Source: Govania unica
GTDB taxonomy: Bacteria > Pseudomonadota > Alphaproteobacteria > Sphingomonadales > Govanellaceae
Direction of reading: 5' to 3'
NCBI RefSeq assembly: GCF_027920805.1
Contig: NZ_JANWOI010000003.1
Location: 124,001-188,000 of the forward strand
DNA: 64,000 bases
Below are positions 27,192 to 36,305 of the stretch, piece by piece; the first letter of the stretch is position 1, and each line of letters begins with the position of its first letter. The translations under genes and the position numbers were made by a program. Under the pieces are notes generated by a model that made no database searches, was not told the origin of the DNA, and worked only from the letters and a program-made list of their open reading frames with translations.

Positions 27192-29173
27192 ACAAACCCA
27201 TAGTCGATGCCCTGCAGGTGGCCGAACCGCTGCTGAGCCTGCAATCGATTACCCGCAGCTATCAAAGCGGCGAGACGGTCATCCGCGCCCTTGACGGCGT
27301 CGGGCTCTCTATTCGTCCGGGCGAGTTCGTGGCCATCATGGGTCAATCGGGGTCGGGCAAATCGACCTTGATGAATATTCTCGGCTGTCTCGATCAGCCG
27401 ACCAGCGGCAGCTATCGGGTCAATGGACGCGAGGCGGCGGATCTCGATGCCGATGAACTGGCATCACTGCGGCGGGAAACCTTCGGGTTTATTTTTCAGC
27501 GCTATAATCTGCTTGCCACCGACACCGCGTCCGAGAATGTGGAAATTCCTGCCGTTTATGCGGGTATGTCGCGGGAAGACCGGCGCGCGCGGGCGCAAAG
27601 CCTGCTCGGCCGCCTCGGTCTTGGCGACCGCACCACGCATCGGCCGTCGGAACTGTCGGGTGGTCAGCAGCAGCGTGTGGCCATCGCCCGCGCGCTGATG
27701 AACGACGCCCCGGTCATTCTTGCCGACGAACCAACCGGCGCGCTCGACAGCCGTAGTGGTGTTGAAGTTCTCGATCTCCTGAAGGAACTTCACGCCGAAG
27801 GCAAAACCATTCTGCTCATCACCCATGATCAGGCGGTGGCCGATCATGCCGAACGCATCGTTGTCCTGCGCGACGGCCGCATCATCGAAGACGGGCCGAA
27901 CCCGAAATATGTTGTGCCCGCCCGCCCAGCCGCGCTTCAGGCCAAGCCGCGTCCAGCGCATCTCGGCTCCGGCATCGATACCGCCACGGCGGTGAGGGAG
28001 GCTGTGCATACGGCGTTCCGGTCGCTCCACTCCAATATTTTCCGCACGGCGCTGACGCTGCTTGGCATCATCATCGGCGTCGCGGCGGTGATCGCCATGC
28101 TGGCCATTGGCGATGGCAGCAAGCAAAAAGTGCTGACCCAGATGAGCGCCATGGGCACCAATCTCATGAATGTGCGGCCGGGCGCTCCGGGCATCCGCAA
28201 TTCGGGGGATATCGTCTCCCTAGTGCCTGCTGACGCCGACGCCATTGCAGCGCTTCCGAATGTGGGCGCCGTTGTGGCCGAACGCAGCGGCCGTTATACC
28301 GTGCGCTATGGCAATCTGGATTACCAGACCACGGCGCAGGGCGTCACGGCGGCCTTTCCGCAGGTGCGCGACTGGCCGGTGGCCGAAGGTCAGTTCTTCA
28401 GCGATCGCGACGTGCGCGGCTATGCGCCGGTGACCTTGCTCGGCAAGACCGTGGCCAAGAATTTGTTCCCGTCCGGCGTCGATCCCATCGGCCAATATAT
28501 CCTCGTGCGCAACGTGCCGTTCGAAGTCATCGGCATCATGACCGAAAAGGGCGCGTCGCCCGGCGGCAACGATCAGGACGATGCGATTTTCATTCCGGTC
28601 ACCACCGGCATGGTGCGCCTGTTCGGCAAAACCTATCTCAGTTCGCTGACTGTGCGGGTAGATGACGTCAAACAGATCGAAGGCACCCAGGGGGCCATTG
28701 AAGACCTGCTGAAAGATCGTCATCGGGTCGAGGATTTCAGCGTTCGCAACATGGCTTCCATGTTGGAGATGGCGACCGAGACGCAAAACACGCTCACATT
28801 GCTGCTTGGCGTGGTGGCGGCGATCTCGCTTCTGGTCGGCGGCATCGGGGTGATGAATATCATGCTGGTGTCGGTGACCGAACGCACGCGGGAAATCGGC
28901 ATCCGCATGGCCACCGGCGCTCGCATGCGCGACATCCTGCTGCAATTCAATATCGAAGCGGCGGTGGTCTGCGCCATTGGCGGCCTGATCGGTATTTTCG
29001 TCGGCTTTACTGTTGGCTGGGTGGTGTCCCTGTTCGGCATGAATGTGATGTTCTCGCTGTTCCCGCCGCTTCTCGCCTTTGGTTGCGCCTTTGCTACCGG
29101 CGTGCTGTTTGGTTATCTCCCCGCGCGCAAGGCGGCTCGCCTTGATCCCGTTGTTGCACTCGCATCCGAGTAA
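27188..29173 (+). CDS. macB: MacB-like ABC transporter, fused ATPase and permease
   Basis: A 661-residue protein. The N-terminal nucleotide-binding domain has Walker [10 protein letters not shown] (res. 52-60), signature LSGGQQQR (about 155) and Walker B VILADEP with TGALD (about 176). After a linker come the first transmembrane helix ([21 protein letters not shown]), a large periplasmic MacB/FtsX domain, and three C-terminal helices. This is the full MacB architecture of mechanotransmission ABC pumps. GTG start overlaps the macA stop. The pump exports from the periplasm through the partner adaptor and outer-membrane factor. Confidence 0.93.
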   Translation: MNKPIVDALQVAEPLLSLQSITRSYQSGETVIRALDGVGLSIRPGEFVAIMGQSGSGKSTLMNILGCLDQPTSGSYRVNGREAADLDADELASLRRETFGFIFQRYNLLATDTASENVEIPAVYAGMSREDRRARAQSLLGRLGLGDRTTHRPSELSGGQQQRVAIARALMNDAPVILADEPTGALDSRSGVEVLDLLKELHAEGKTILLITHDQAVADHAERIVVLRDGRIIEDGPNPKYVVPARPAALQAKPRPAHLGSGIDTATAVREAVHTAFRSLHSNIFRTALTLLGIIIGVAAVIAMLAIGDGSKQKVLTQMSAMGTNLMNVRPGAPGIRNSGDIVSLVPADADAIAALPNVGAVVAERSGRYTVRYGNLDYQTTAQGVTAAFPQVRDWPVAEGQFFSDRDVRGYAPVTLLGKTVAKNLFPSGVDPIGQYILVRNVPFEVIGIMTEKGASPGGNDQDDAIFIPVTTGMVRLFGKTYLSSLTVRVDDVKQIEGTQGAIEDLLKDRHRVEDFSVRNMASMLEMATETQNTLTLLLGVVAAISLLVGGIGVMNIMLVSVTERTREIGIRMATGARMRDILLQFNIEAAVVCAIGGLIGIFVGFTVGWVVSLFGMNVMFSLFPPLLAFGCAFATGVLFGYLPARKAARLDPVVALASE

Positions 29174-29178
29174 TATTC

Positions 29179-30558
29179 ATGCCGCGATTTATTCATGCCC
29201 TGCCTTTCATTGCCATGCTGTCGGCCTGCAATCTCGCACCTGACTATCAGCGCCCGGATGTGAACGCAGGGGAGGGCTGGCGCGATCAGGCGACAATGAT
29301 CAATCAGACCAGCGCCGCCCGCATGAACGACCCGGTATGGTGGGAACAGTTCGGCAGCCCCGAACTGAGCACCCTGATCGCCAGCGCACTCGCCCATAAC
29401 ACCGATCTCGAAGTGGCGATCCAGCGCGTCGAACAGGCGCGTGCGGCGCTCGGCATGGCGGGTGCGGATCGTCTGCCGACCCTCAGCGCCTCAGGCAATG
29501 TTGCGAAGGACTGGGACCGCGCCTTCCAATCCGGCACACGGGCGAGCGATGGCTATCGCGGTCAGGCGACGTTGTCTTATGAAGTCGATCTTTTCGGCCG
29601 CGTCGCCAACAACGTGAAATCGGCCTCTCTCCGGGCTGATGCGGCAGGCTATTCCCGGGACGCGCTCGCGCTCGTGCTGGAGGCTCAGGTGGTGCAGGCC
29701 TATGGTCAGATCCTCGCCTATAATGACCGCATGCGCATCACGCGCGACCGCCTCAGCACGGCCGAGGATATTTACCGCATCGTCGAAGCACGCTTCCGCG
29801 AGGGCTCGGCCTCCGGCCTCGAACTCGCGCAGCAGCGTACGGAGCTTGCGAATTTTCAAGCGACCCTCGCCACCCTCGAACAGTCGCGCAGCATCGCCAT
29901 CAATCAGCTTGCCGTGCTGACCGGCAAAGCACCGCAGCTGTTTGCCGAACCGACTGCAACCCTGTCCACGCTCATGGTGCCTGCGGTTGTGGCCCTGCCG
30001 CCCTCCGATCTGTTGGCACGACGCCCGGACATCGCCCAGTCCGAAGCAAGACTCGCCGCCGCCAATGCCGATATCGGCGTGGCCCGGGCAGCCTATTTCC
30101 CGACCTTGAGACTCGGCGGCGATGCCGGCCTCTCAGCCAATCCCATCAGCGCTGCGGTGACCACCGTTGCCGGCGTCGCCGGATCGCTCACAGCCCCCAT
30201 CTTTGACGGCGGCCGCATCAGCGCGGGCGTTCAAAACAGCAAGGCCGTGCGTGATGAACTGGTGGCAAATTATCGCGGCACGGTGCTCACGGCTTTCCAG
30301 GAAGCCGAAGATGCACTGGCGGCCCTGACCGGCACGGAAAAGCGTCTCGCCGCTTACACCGTCGCGGCCGAGCAGGCACGCATCGCCTATAATCTGTCTC
30401 GGGAACGGTTTGACGCTGGCAGCATTGATTTCCTGACCCTGCTCGACGCCCAGCGCAGTCTGTTGCAGGCCGAGGAAAATCTGGCCCAAAGCCGTTATGA
30501 CCGCGTCGCAGCGGCCTCTCAACTGTTCAAGGCCATGGGTGGCGGCTGGATGAACTAA
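29179..30558 (+). CDS. NodT/OprM-type outer-membrane efflux lipoprotein
   Basis: A 459-residue TolC-family channel. The signal ends in the lipobox MLSAC, then NLAPDYQRPDV typical of NodT/OprM proteins, followed by two homologous outer-membrane-efflux halves. The DLLARRPDIAQSEARLAAANADIGVARAAYFPTLRLGG segment is diagnostic. It begins five bases after macB, so the three genes form a complete tripartite pump operon. No dedicated regulator is adjacent. Confidence 0.92.
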   Translation: MPRFIHALPFIAMLSACNLAPDYQRPDVNAGEGWRDQATMINQTSAARMNDPVWWEQFGSPELSTLIASALAHNTDLEVAIQRVEQARAALGMAGADRLPTLSASGNVAKDWDRAFQSGTRASDGYRGQATLSYEVDLFGRVANNVKSASLRADAAGYSRDALALVLEAQVVQAYGQILAYNDRMRITRDRLSTAEDIYRIVEARFREGSASGLELAQQRTELANFQATLATLEQSRSIAINQLAVLTGKAPQLFAEPTATLSTLMVPAVVALPPSDLLARRPDIAQSEARLAAANADIGVARAAYFPTLRLGGDAGLSANPISAAVTTVAGVAGSLTAPIFDGGRISAGVQNSKAVRDELVANYRGTVLTAFQEAEDALAALTGTEKRLAAYTVAAEQARIAYNLSRERFDAGSIDFLTLLDAQRSLLQAEENLAQSRYDRVAAASQLFKAMGGGWMN

Positions 30559-30572
30559 CAATTGCCCCACAA

Positions 30573-30664
30573 CCAAATTCCGTTCGCCCTGAGGAGCCCG
30601 TCAGGGCGTCTCGAAGGGCGGGGGCACGCGGCTCGGGGGCTTCCTCAGCACGAACGGAATTTGG
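30573..30664. repeat. Intergenic inverted repeat between convergent genes
   Basis: CCAAATTCCGTTCG (30573-30586) is repeated exactly inverted at 30651-30664. Inside lies a CCTGAGG...CCTCAGC and CGTCTCGAAGGGCG stretch typical of a dispersed alphaproteobacterial intergenic palindrome. It may serve as a transcription end for both the efflux operon and the tonB operon, though no clean U-run is seen. Confidence 0.75.
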
Positions 30665-30673
30665 TATTCTATA

Positions 30674-31348
30674 TCACCCGCGCTTCTTGCCGCGGCTGAG
30701 GAAGAATTCAACCGGCACCACCAGTTCAAGCTCCGCGTCCTTCATCTCAGGCGGGAAGGGCGGCAGCGGGTTGGCGCGTTCGATCATGCGAATGGTAGCG
30801 TCGTCCAGGGACGCATGCCCCGAACTGGCCTCAAGTCGATAGCTGAGCACGCGCCCGTCCCGGTTCATGCGGAAATAAAGCTGGGCCACGCCCTGCTCAC
30901 GCCGAACCCTGGCCTCGCGCGGGTAGTCCTTATGCTGATCGAGCCAGCCAAGCAATGTCGCATAATAGTCCGCCTTCGCGGCCTTGTCGGAGACGCTTTC
31001 AATCGCCTTCGGTGGCGTCGGCGCGGGGCTTTCGACAGCGCGTGAGCTCGGGTTCGCGTCAGCCGTGCTCGCAAGTTCCGGCAGCGGTTGTGGCGCCGGC
31101 GTAGGTTCGGGCGGACGCGGTTTGGCCTTCTCCGTTTTCGTCGGTTCGGGTTTTGGCGGCGGCGGCGTTTCCTCCACCGGCTTCGCGATTTCGGGTGCGG
31201 GTGGAGTCAGTTTGATCTTGATGGCGATGGGCGGCTCCGGCGCGGCCTTGGGCGCGCTTGTGACCCACAAAGCGGCAGCGGCAACCGCAACATGCACCAA
31301 AGCCGCACAAGCGGTTGCGGAGAGGCGCGTAGCTGACAGGCGGGACAT
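30674..31348 (-). CDS. tonB: TonB family energy-transducing protein
   Basis: A 224-residue protein. It has an N-terminal anchor helix (ACAALVHVAVAAAALWV), a Pro/Lys/Glu-rich periplasm-spanning region (EETPPPPKPEPTKTEKAKPRPPEPTPAP) and a TonB C-terminal domain (YPREARVRREQGVAQLYFRMNRDGRVLSYRLEASSGHASLDDATIRMIERANPLPPFP). It is third in an exbB-exbD-tonB operon with one-base overlaps. It would transfer proton-motive energy to TonB-dependent receptors such as those at 592-2784 and 43822-45942. Confidence 0.93.
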   Translation of the reverse strand: MSRLSATRLSATACAALVHVAVAAAALWVTSAPKAAPEPPIAIKIKLTPPAPEIAKPVEETPPPPKPEPTKTEKAKPRPPEPTPAPQPLPELASTADANPSSRAVESPAPTPPKAIESVSDKAAKADYYATLLGWLDQHKDYPREARVRREQGVAQLYFRMNRDGRVLSYRLEASSGHASLDDATIRMIERANPLPPFPPEMKDAELELVVPVEFFLSRGKKRG

Positions 31349-31794
31349 CAGAGCTTTCCTGGCTTGCCTTGCGGCTCTTCCGTGAGCAGTGAGATATCCG
31401 CGAACCCGGCCTTGCCAAGAACGCCGAGCAGCTCCATCACCGTGCCGTAATCCGTTTTGGTGTCGCCGCGCACAAAGATCGTGTTTTCGGTCTTGTCGGA
31501 TTTGAGCGCCTGCACGCGATCAGCCAAGGCCTCCCATGTCACCGCCTCCTCGCCCACATAAAGCGCACGGTCGCGGGTGACGCTGACGACGATTTTTTCT
31601 TTGGCTTCCGGCAGCGGTGCCGCCGATGTGTGTGGTAATTCCAGCGGGACGCCCGAGATCAGCAAGGGCGCGGCGACCATAAAAATGATCAGCAGCACCA
31701 GCATGACATCCACAAGCGGCGTCACATTCATTTCGGCCAAGGGACGATAGCCGCCGGTTTCATTCGGGTCCAGAGGGTCGGACGACATGGCCAT
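31348..31794 (-). CDS. exbD: ExbD biopolymer transport protein
   Basis: 148 residues. One transmembrane helix is preceded by the ExbD hallmark NVTPLVDVMLVLLIIFMVAAPLL, containing the proton-relay Asp. It is followed by a periplasmic domain (EEKIVVSVTRDRALYVGEEAVTWEAL..., FVRGDTKTDYGTVMELLGVLGKAGFADISLLTE). Start and stop overlap exbB and tonB by one base (TGATG), so the three are translationally coupled. Confidence 0.94.
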   Translation of the reverse strand: MAMSSDPLDPNETGGYRPLAEMNVTPLVDVMLVLLIIFMVAAPLLISGVPLELPHTSAAPLPEAKEKIVVSVTRDRALYVGEEAVTWEALADRVQALKSDKTENTIFVRGDTKTDYGTVMELLGVLGKAGFADISLLTEEPQGKPGKL

Positions 31795-32480
31795 CAGGCT
31801 TTGGCCTCATTGGTGACGTCGAAATTGCGCAAGGCGCTGCGCCGCGACAGCCGGTTGCCGATATCGCCAATGGACGAGGTCATGCGCGCGGCCGAGCGGC
31901 CAAGATCGACCACCAGATTGTTATAACCGATGACTGCGGGAATGGCCGCGAAAAGACCGATGGCGGTGGCAAACAAGGCTTCGGCGATGCCGGGGGCGAC
32001 CACGCTCAGGCTGGTATTGTTGGCGCTGGCGATGGCCGAGAAGCTGTTCATGATGCCCCACACCGTGCCGAACAGACCGATAAAGGGCGCAACCGAACCG
32101 ACGGTGGCGAGAAAGGGCAGGCCGATTTCAAATTTGCGCAGTTCGGTGGCCATGACGCTGCGCATGGCACGTTCCAGACGCTCGCGGAATTCATAGCGGC
32201 TTTCGTCATCCTCGCTGCGGTCGAAGACTTCGCGTTTACCAGCGGCGAGGATAGGGGCAGCAACCGGATCGCTTACGTCGTCAAGACCGCGCACGGGATC
32301 GGCGGCGGCCTTCTCAAGCCGTAAGGTAGCCCGGCGCAGGCTGCGGAAACGGCGGAGTTTCTCGAAAATGATGCTCCAGGAGGCCAGCGACGCCAGGGCA
32401 AGCAGAATCATCACGGCCTTGACCACCATATCGGCTTGAAGGAAAAGCCCTGTGAGCGAAAGAGTTTGTGCATCTGCCAT
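31794..32480 (-). CDS. exbB: ExbB/TolQ-type proton channel protein
   Basis: 228 residues. The first transmembrane segment is DMVVKAVMILLALASLASWSIIFEKL; the paired C-terminal helices are in FEIGLPFLATVGSVAPFIGLFGTVWGIMNSF and GIAEALFATAIGLFAAIPAVIGYNNLV. These match the MotA/TolQ/ExbB family. It leads the exbB-exbD-tonB operon. Its upstream region carries a Fur-like half site (32505-32526) and a 24-base element repeated before the divergent PepSY gene, suggesting iron control. Confidence 0.93.
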   Translation of the reverse strand: MADAQTLSLTGLFLQADMVVKAVMILLALASLASWSIIFEKLRRFRSLRRATLRLEKAAADPVRGLDDVSDPVAAPILAAGKREVFDRSEDDESRYEFRERLERAMRSVMATELRKFEIGLPFLATVGSVAPFIGLFGTVWGIMNSFSAIASANNTSLSVVAPGIAEALFATAIGLFAAIPAVIGYNNLVVDLGRSAARMTSSIGDIGNRLSRRSALRNFDVTNEAKA

Positions 32481-32505
32481 GGTTCGCGCCCGTCCTGATC
32501 CGGTA

Positions 32506-32563
32506 ATTGCAATTCATTCGCATAACTCATTGCAGTTATCTTGCTATTGCGAGCGACTTGCAA
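32506..32563. promoter_or_regulatory. Operator-like module, copy 1 (exbB side)
   Basis: Begins ATTGCAATTCATTCGCATAAC, which resembles a Fur-type box, and ends with CTTGCTATTGCG plus AGCGACTTGCAA (32540-32563). The last 24 bases are identical to copy 2. The module starts 26 bases upstream of the exbB start codon. Iron-responsive control is inferred from resemblance and the genes served. Confidence 0.6.
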
Positions 32564-32855
32564 CAACTTTTTCGCAATCAGCTCGGGAAGCAGAAGGAGA
32601 GGGCGTTTTTACCTCCCGGGCAGGCTGTGCTCGCGCGGTATATAAGGGATGAGTGGGCATGACGTGCGAATCGTACGCAGCCATCCCTTAAGATCAGTTG
32701 TCCTGAAGCAGCATCGCAATCTTGCGGTTCAGAGCCGCTTTGTCTCTATAAGACAGGCTGAAATTCCTGATGGCGCTTCAGCTTTTAATGGTCTGCAGCT
32801 CGCCATACCTCCCGCGCATCTTTGAAACTGCTGCCGTTTCAGCCTCACATGTCGC
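32564..32855. other. Non-coding stretch between the duplicated modules
   Basis: No convincing gene. A 9-base inverted repeat (TAAGGGATG / CATCCCTTA) at about 32643-32690 encloses a smaller stem. On the minus strand a short frame ending about 32696 could encode AIRNFSLSYRDKAALNRK-like residues but is preceded by an in-frame stop. It may be a remnant of a decayed gene that once used copy 2 as its promoter. Confidence 0.4.
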
Positions 32856-32915
32856 ATTGCAAATAATTCTCATGACGACGTGCAATCCCACCTTGCTATT
32901 GCGAGCGACTTGCAA
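32856..32915. promoter_or_regulatory. Operator-like module, copy 2 (PepSY side)
   Basis: Begins ATTGCAAATAATTCTCATGAC, a good match to the Fur-type box GCAAATAATTCTCAT, and ends in the 24 bases identical to copy 1 (32892-32915). It aligns over its whole length with copy 1 allowing a two-base gap. It is about 190 bases before the PepSY start. Confidence 0.65.
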
Positions 32916-33103
32916 GTAATCTCCGTTTCATCAGACAGCCCAGCGTCTTTTTGTGGCTCATTAGGACGCGGCAAAGCGTGGTGCGCGATGATGGAGAACG
33001 CACATTGCTTTACAATCTCGACAGCACTATTCAGGATCTCGCCGCAAGCGACCCGGCCGGTCAATCTGACTGTGGGCAGATGCGTAAATCTCAAAGGTGA
33101 TCC

Positions 33104-34261
33104 ATGACAAAAATGACTGCCCGCCGGTTATGGCTGAACATTCATCTTTATTTGGCTCTGACGGTTGGTGTGGCCCTGGTTGTCGTCGCCGTCTCGGGCA
33201 GCCTGCTGGTCTGGCATGACGCGGTCGACCGCCTGCTTGAGCCCGCGCGTTATGCCACCACAGGATCCGAGCTCGGCCTGAGCAACGATGAATATTTGAA
33301 AGTCGGTGCCCTTGCACTTGAAGGCGTGACGCCAAGCGTCCTGCGCTTGCCGGAACATGCGGGGGATCCGGTGACAGTGGCGGGGCCCATTCCCGGAACA
33401 GGCATGACCGGGCGGGCTGAAATGCTGACGGCCTGGATCGATCCGCCGACCGGGCGCGTGCTTCATGTGGCCAACACGTCCAAGTCCTTCACCATGGTGG
33501 TGCATCAGTTGCACGGGCGTTTGCTCATCCCTGAAATCGGCCGCAAGGTCGTTGGTTGGACCGGCGTTTTCATGCTGGTGCTGGCGTTGTCGGGGATTTA
33601 TCTCTGGTGGCCGCGCGGTGGCATCAAGTTCCGTCGTGCGCTCAGCTGGCGCAAGGGTTTGAAAACCACCACCAACCTTCATCACATGTTCGGGATCTGG
33701 ATTTCGATCCCGCTCGCGGTTCTGTCCTTCACGGGCATTTATATCTCGTTCCCGCAAACCAGCCGCGCGGTGCTGGCGAATTTTGTTGATCTGGGCCAGC
33801 CGGAACAAGGGCGCGGCCCCGGCCGCAATAATGCCCAGCCCTTGACCGCAACTAATCTGTCGGTGACCGAGGCGGTGAATCAGGCTCTGGCAAAGTCCGG
33901 AGGGGCGCAGATCCTCGCGATCAATCTGCCCACCGACAAAAGCCCCGAATGGCGCATTCAATATAAATCGCCCGAAGGCACGCCGCCGCAATCGGTCACG
34001 GTTGATGAGGCAAGCGGCAAGGTCAAGGGCAGCGACAAAAAACCGGTTTCTGACGTCGCGCAATCAACACAACGTCTGATGCGCCGCATTCATGACGGCA
34101 CCGATATGGGCATTGTCTGGCAGGCGATTATTTTCGTTGGCGGCATCCTGCCGCTGCTGTTCATGATCACGGGTGTGACCATGTGGTTGCGCCGTCGCAG
34201 TTTCGAACGCGACAGTGCGCAGAACCGGGCGGCGTCGGTCGCCGCCCGCGCCACATCCTGA
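33104..34261 (+). CDS. PepSY-associated transmembrane protein (iron reductase-like)
   Basis: A 385-residue inner-membrane protein with four strong helices: LYLALTVGVALVVVAVSGSLLVW, VVGWTGVFMLVLALSGIYLWWP, MFGIWISIPLAVLSFTGIYISFP, and AIIFVGGILPLLFMITGVTMWLRRR. It has conserved histidines (VVHQLHGRLL, NLHHMFG, RRIHDGTD) and a PepSY-like periplasmic part (VTVDEASGKV). Members next to TonB systems are thought to reduce or release iron from siderophores. Its Fur-like promoter module and divergent exbB-exbD-tonB operon support an iron role. Its stop abuts the kynU stop with no gap. Confidence 0.87.
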   Translation: MTKMTARRLWLNIHLYLALTVGVALVVVAVSGSLLVWHDAVDRLLEPARYATTGSELGLSNDEYLKVGALALEGVTPSVLRLPEHAGDPVTVAGPIPGTGMTGRAEMLTAWIDPPTGRVLHVANTSKSFTMVVHQLHGRLLIPEIGRKVVGWTGVFMLVLALSGIYLWWPRGGIKFRRALSWRKGLKTTTNLHHMFGIWISIPLAVLSFTGIYISFPQTSRAVLANFVDLGQPEQGRGPGRNNAQPLTATNLSVTEAVNQALAKSGGAQILAINLPTDKSPEWRIQYKSPEGTPPQSVTVDEASGKVKGSDKKPVSDVAQSTQRLMRRIHDGTDMGIVWQAIIFVGGILPLLFMITGVTMWLRRRSFERDSAQNRAASVAARATS

Positions 34262-35497
34262 TCAGGTCACGGCTGAGCGGCGTTTGTAATCTTCCTGATT
34301 CCAGACGCCGCTTTCCATCACGTCGCGCAGGATGGCGACGGCGTCCCACAAATCCTGATACCTGAGATAAAGCGGCGTCAGGCCAAAGCGCAGAACTTCC
34401 GGCGCACGGAAATCGCCGATCAGGCCGCGCGCGATCAGGGCCTGCATGATGGCATAGCCCTCATCATGACCAAGCGAGACCTGGCTGCCGCGCATGTCGT
34501 TATCCCAGGGCGACACGATGGTAAATCCATAGGTCGCGCATTCCTGTTCGATCAACTGCATGAACTGCTGGCCCATATGCTGTGATTTTTTGCGCAACAG
34601 GGACAGATCGACCTTGGCAAAGATCTTCAGGGATTCTTCCAGGATGCTCATGGCGATGACGCCCGGCGTGCCGCAGAGATTGCGGGTGATGCCCGCTGCC
34701 GGCGTGTAAACATCGGTGAAGTCAAACGGCCGCGCATGTCCCATCCAGCCCGAAAGCGGCGGCTGCACAGCGGCCTGATGACGGGCGGCCACATAAAGAA
34801 ACGCAGGCGCGCCGGGACCGCCATTCAGATATTTATAGCCGCAGCCAATAGCCATATCGGCATTGCAGTCCTCAAGCCGCACCGGCAAAGCTCCGGCGCT
34901 GTGACAGAGATCCCACAGCATCAAGGCGCCTTTGGCCTGCACGGCTTTGGTGACGGACGGCATGTCGAACATGACGCCGGTTTTGTAATGCACATGGGTG
35001 AGCGAGACGAGCGCGGTGTCCTCATCAACCACATCCAGGATCTGGTCGCGCGGCACTGCCACAAGCTCCACATCAAGATATTCGGCAAGGCCCTGCAAGA
35101 CGTAAAGATCGGTCGGAAAATTGCCAAGCTCGGTAATGATTTTCCGGCGCGGGGCCTGCATCCGCAATGCGGCGGCGGCAAGTTTGTAAAGATTGATCGA
35201 CGTCGAATCCGCCGCCACCACATTTGCGGCATCGGTGCCGATAAGCCCGGCAATAAGCGCGCCCACACGTTGGGGCAGGTTAATCCAATCGGCGCTGTTC
35301 CAGCTTTTGATCAGGTCCTGTCCCCATTCACGGGTGACCACATCCTGCACTCGCGCCGCCGCGGTTCGCGGCAGCACCCCAAGCGAATTGCCGTCCATGT
35401 AAATCACATCGTCCGGCAGCACGAACTGCTCGCGGAACGGGGCCAGTTCATCGGCGGCATCCAACGCCAGAAAATCGTCACGGGTCAAAGCAGTCAT
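34262..35497 (-). CDS. kynU: Kynureninase
   Basis: A 411-residue PLP enzyme that cleaves kynurenine to anthranilate and alanine. The PLP lysine is Lys222 in GCGYKYLNGGPGAPAF. The cofactor-stacking and binding segments DGNSLGVLP, WDLCHSAGALPV and WMGHARPFDFTDVYTPAAGITRN are intact. The length is normal for bacterial kynureninases. It is last in the minus-strand kynA-kynB-kynU set, three bases after kynB. Its product is the expected substrate of the CoA ligase at 23620-25269. Confidence 0.96.
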   Translation of the reverse strand: MTALTRDDFLALDAADELAPFREQFVLPDDVIYMDGNSLGVLPRTAAARVQDVVTREWGQDLIKSWNSADWINLPQRVGALIAGLIGTDAANVVAADSTSINLYKLAAAALRMQAPRRKIITELGNFPTDLYVLQGLAEYLDVELVAVPRDQILDVVDEDTALVSLTHVHYKTGVMFDMPSVTKAVQAKGALMLWDLCHSAGALPVRLEDCNADMAIGCGYKYLNGGPGAPAFLYVAARHQAAVQPPLSGWMGHARPFDFTDVYTPAAGITRNLCGTPGVIAMSILEESLKIFAKVDLSLLRKKSQHMGQQFMQLIEQECATYGFTIVSPWDNDMRGSQVSLGHDEGYAIMQALIARGLIGDFRAPEVLRFGLTPLYLRYQDLWDAVAILRDVMESGVWNQEDYKRRSAVT

Positions 35498-35500
35498 GTT

Positions 35501-36127
35501 TCACAAGCTCCGTAAAATAGCCCGCACCGGCGAGGCGTCGAGATTGGCGAATTTGAGGGGCAGGGCGATCAGCTCATAGTCACCGCCACGCACCTCATCG
35601 AGCACAAGCCCTTCGAGAATGGCCAGACCATGACGACGCACTGCCATATGGGCATCAAGCGTTTTCGACTCCTGTGGATCAAGCGACGGCGTATCAAGCC
35701 CGATCAGCATCATGCCCCGTGCCGCCAAAAGATCAATGGCCTCCGGCGCAATGGCGGCGAAATCCGCGTCCCACAGACCCTGCGGCGCAGTACCATAGGT
35801 TTTCACCAGAATGCGCGGCGGCGCGTTATCAAGATGCGGCAGAAGATGCTCAACCTCGATCAGCGGACGCAGTCCCATAAGCTCGATCACCCGGCAGGGA
35901 CCAAGATAGGGATCAAGCCCAACCGCCCCAATCGGCGCGCCGTCGGCCGCATAATGATAAGGCGCATCGGCATGGGTCCCGGTATGGGTCGACATGCTGA
36001 TTTCCGACACATTGACCGGACAATCGTCCGTCAAGGCCCAGGTCAGTTTTTCCTGATACGGCCGATCCCCCGGCCAAACCGGCAGACCGGGCCGCATGAC
36101 TTGCGAAATATCCCAAATCTGTTTCAT
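35501..36127 (-). CDS. kynB: Kynurenine formamidase (arylformamidase)
   Basis: A 208-residue member of the metal-dependent cyclase family that hydrolyses N-formylkynurenine to kynurenine. The metal-binding motif [12 protein letters not shown] is complete, and GLDTPSLDP and [17 protein letters not shown] match bacterial KynB. ATG at 36127 (MKQIWDIS) with GGATC upstream gives the usual 208-209-residue length. In-frame ATGs up to 36172 are possible but lack a good ribosome site. It lies between kynA and kynU; a repeat block separates it from kynA. Confidence 0.94.
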   Translation of the reverse strand: MKQIWDISQVMRPGLPVWPGDRPYQEKLTWALTDDCPVNVSEISMSTHTGTHADAPYHYAADGAPIGAVGLDPYLGPCRVIELMGLRPLIEVEHLLPHLDNAPPRILVKTYGTAPQGLWDADFAAIAPEAIDLLAARGMMLIGLDTPSLDPQESKTLDAHMAVRRHGLAILEGLVLDEVRGGDYELIALPLKFANLDASPVRAILRSL

Positions 36128-36182
36128 CTGTTGGTGATCCATTGTTATGGTGGCGGGCATTGTCATACGCAATTCATTTATA

Positions 36183-36279
36183 ACTTGTCATACGCGGGCT
36201 TGACCCGCGTATCCATGCCTCAGCCGCTGAGGCGCCGGCAGAATGGATTGCCGGGTCAAGCCCGGCAATGACAAGTTAT
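36183..36279. repeat. Paired palindromic repeats between kynB and kynA
   Basis: Two hairpin units, CGCGGGCTTGACCCGCG and GCCGGGTCAAGCCCGGC, are arranged head to head within an outer inverted pair ACTTGTCAT/ATGACAAGT. The unit also occurs at 49435-49465. It may affect kynA-kynB mRNA processing; otherwise it is a dispersed element. Confidence 0.85.
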
Positions 36280-36305
36280 ATTGTTTGGGACTGCCGCGGC
36301 CACCC

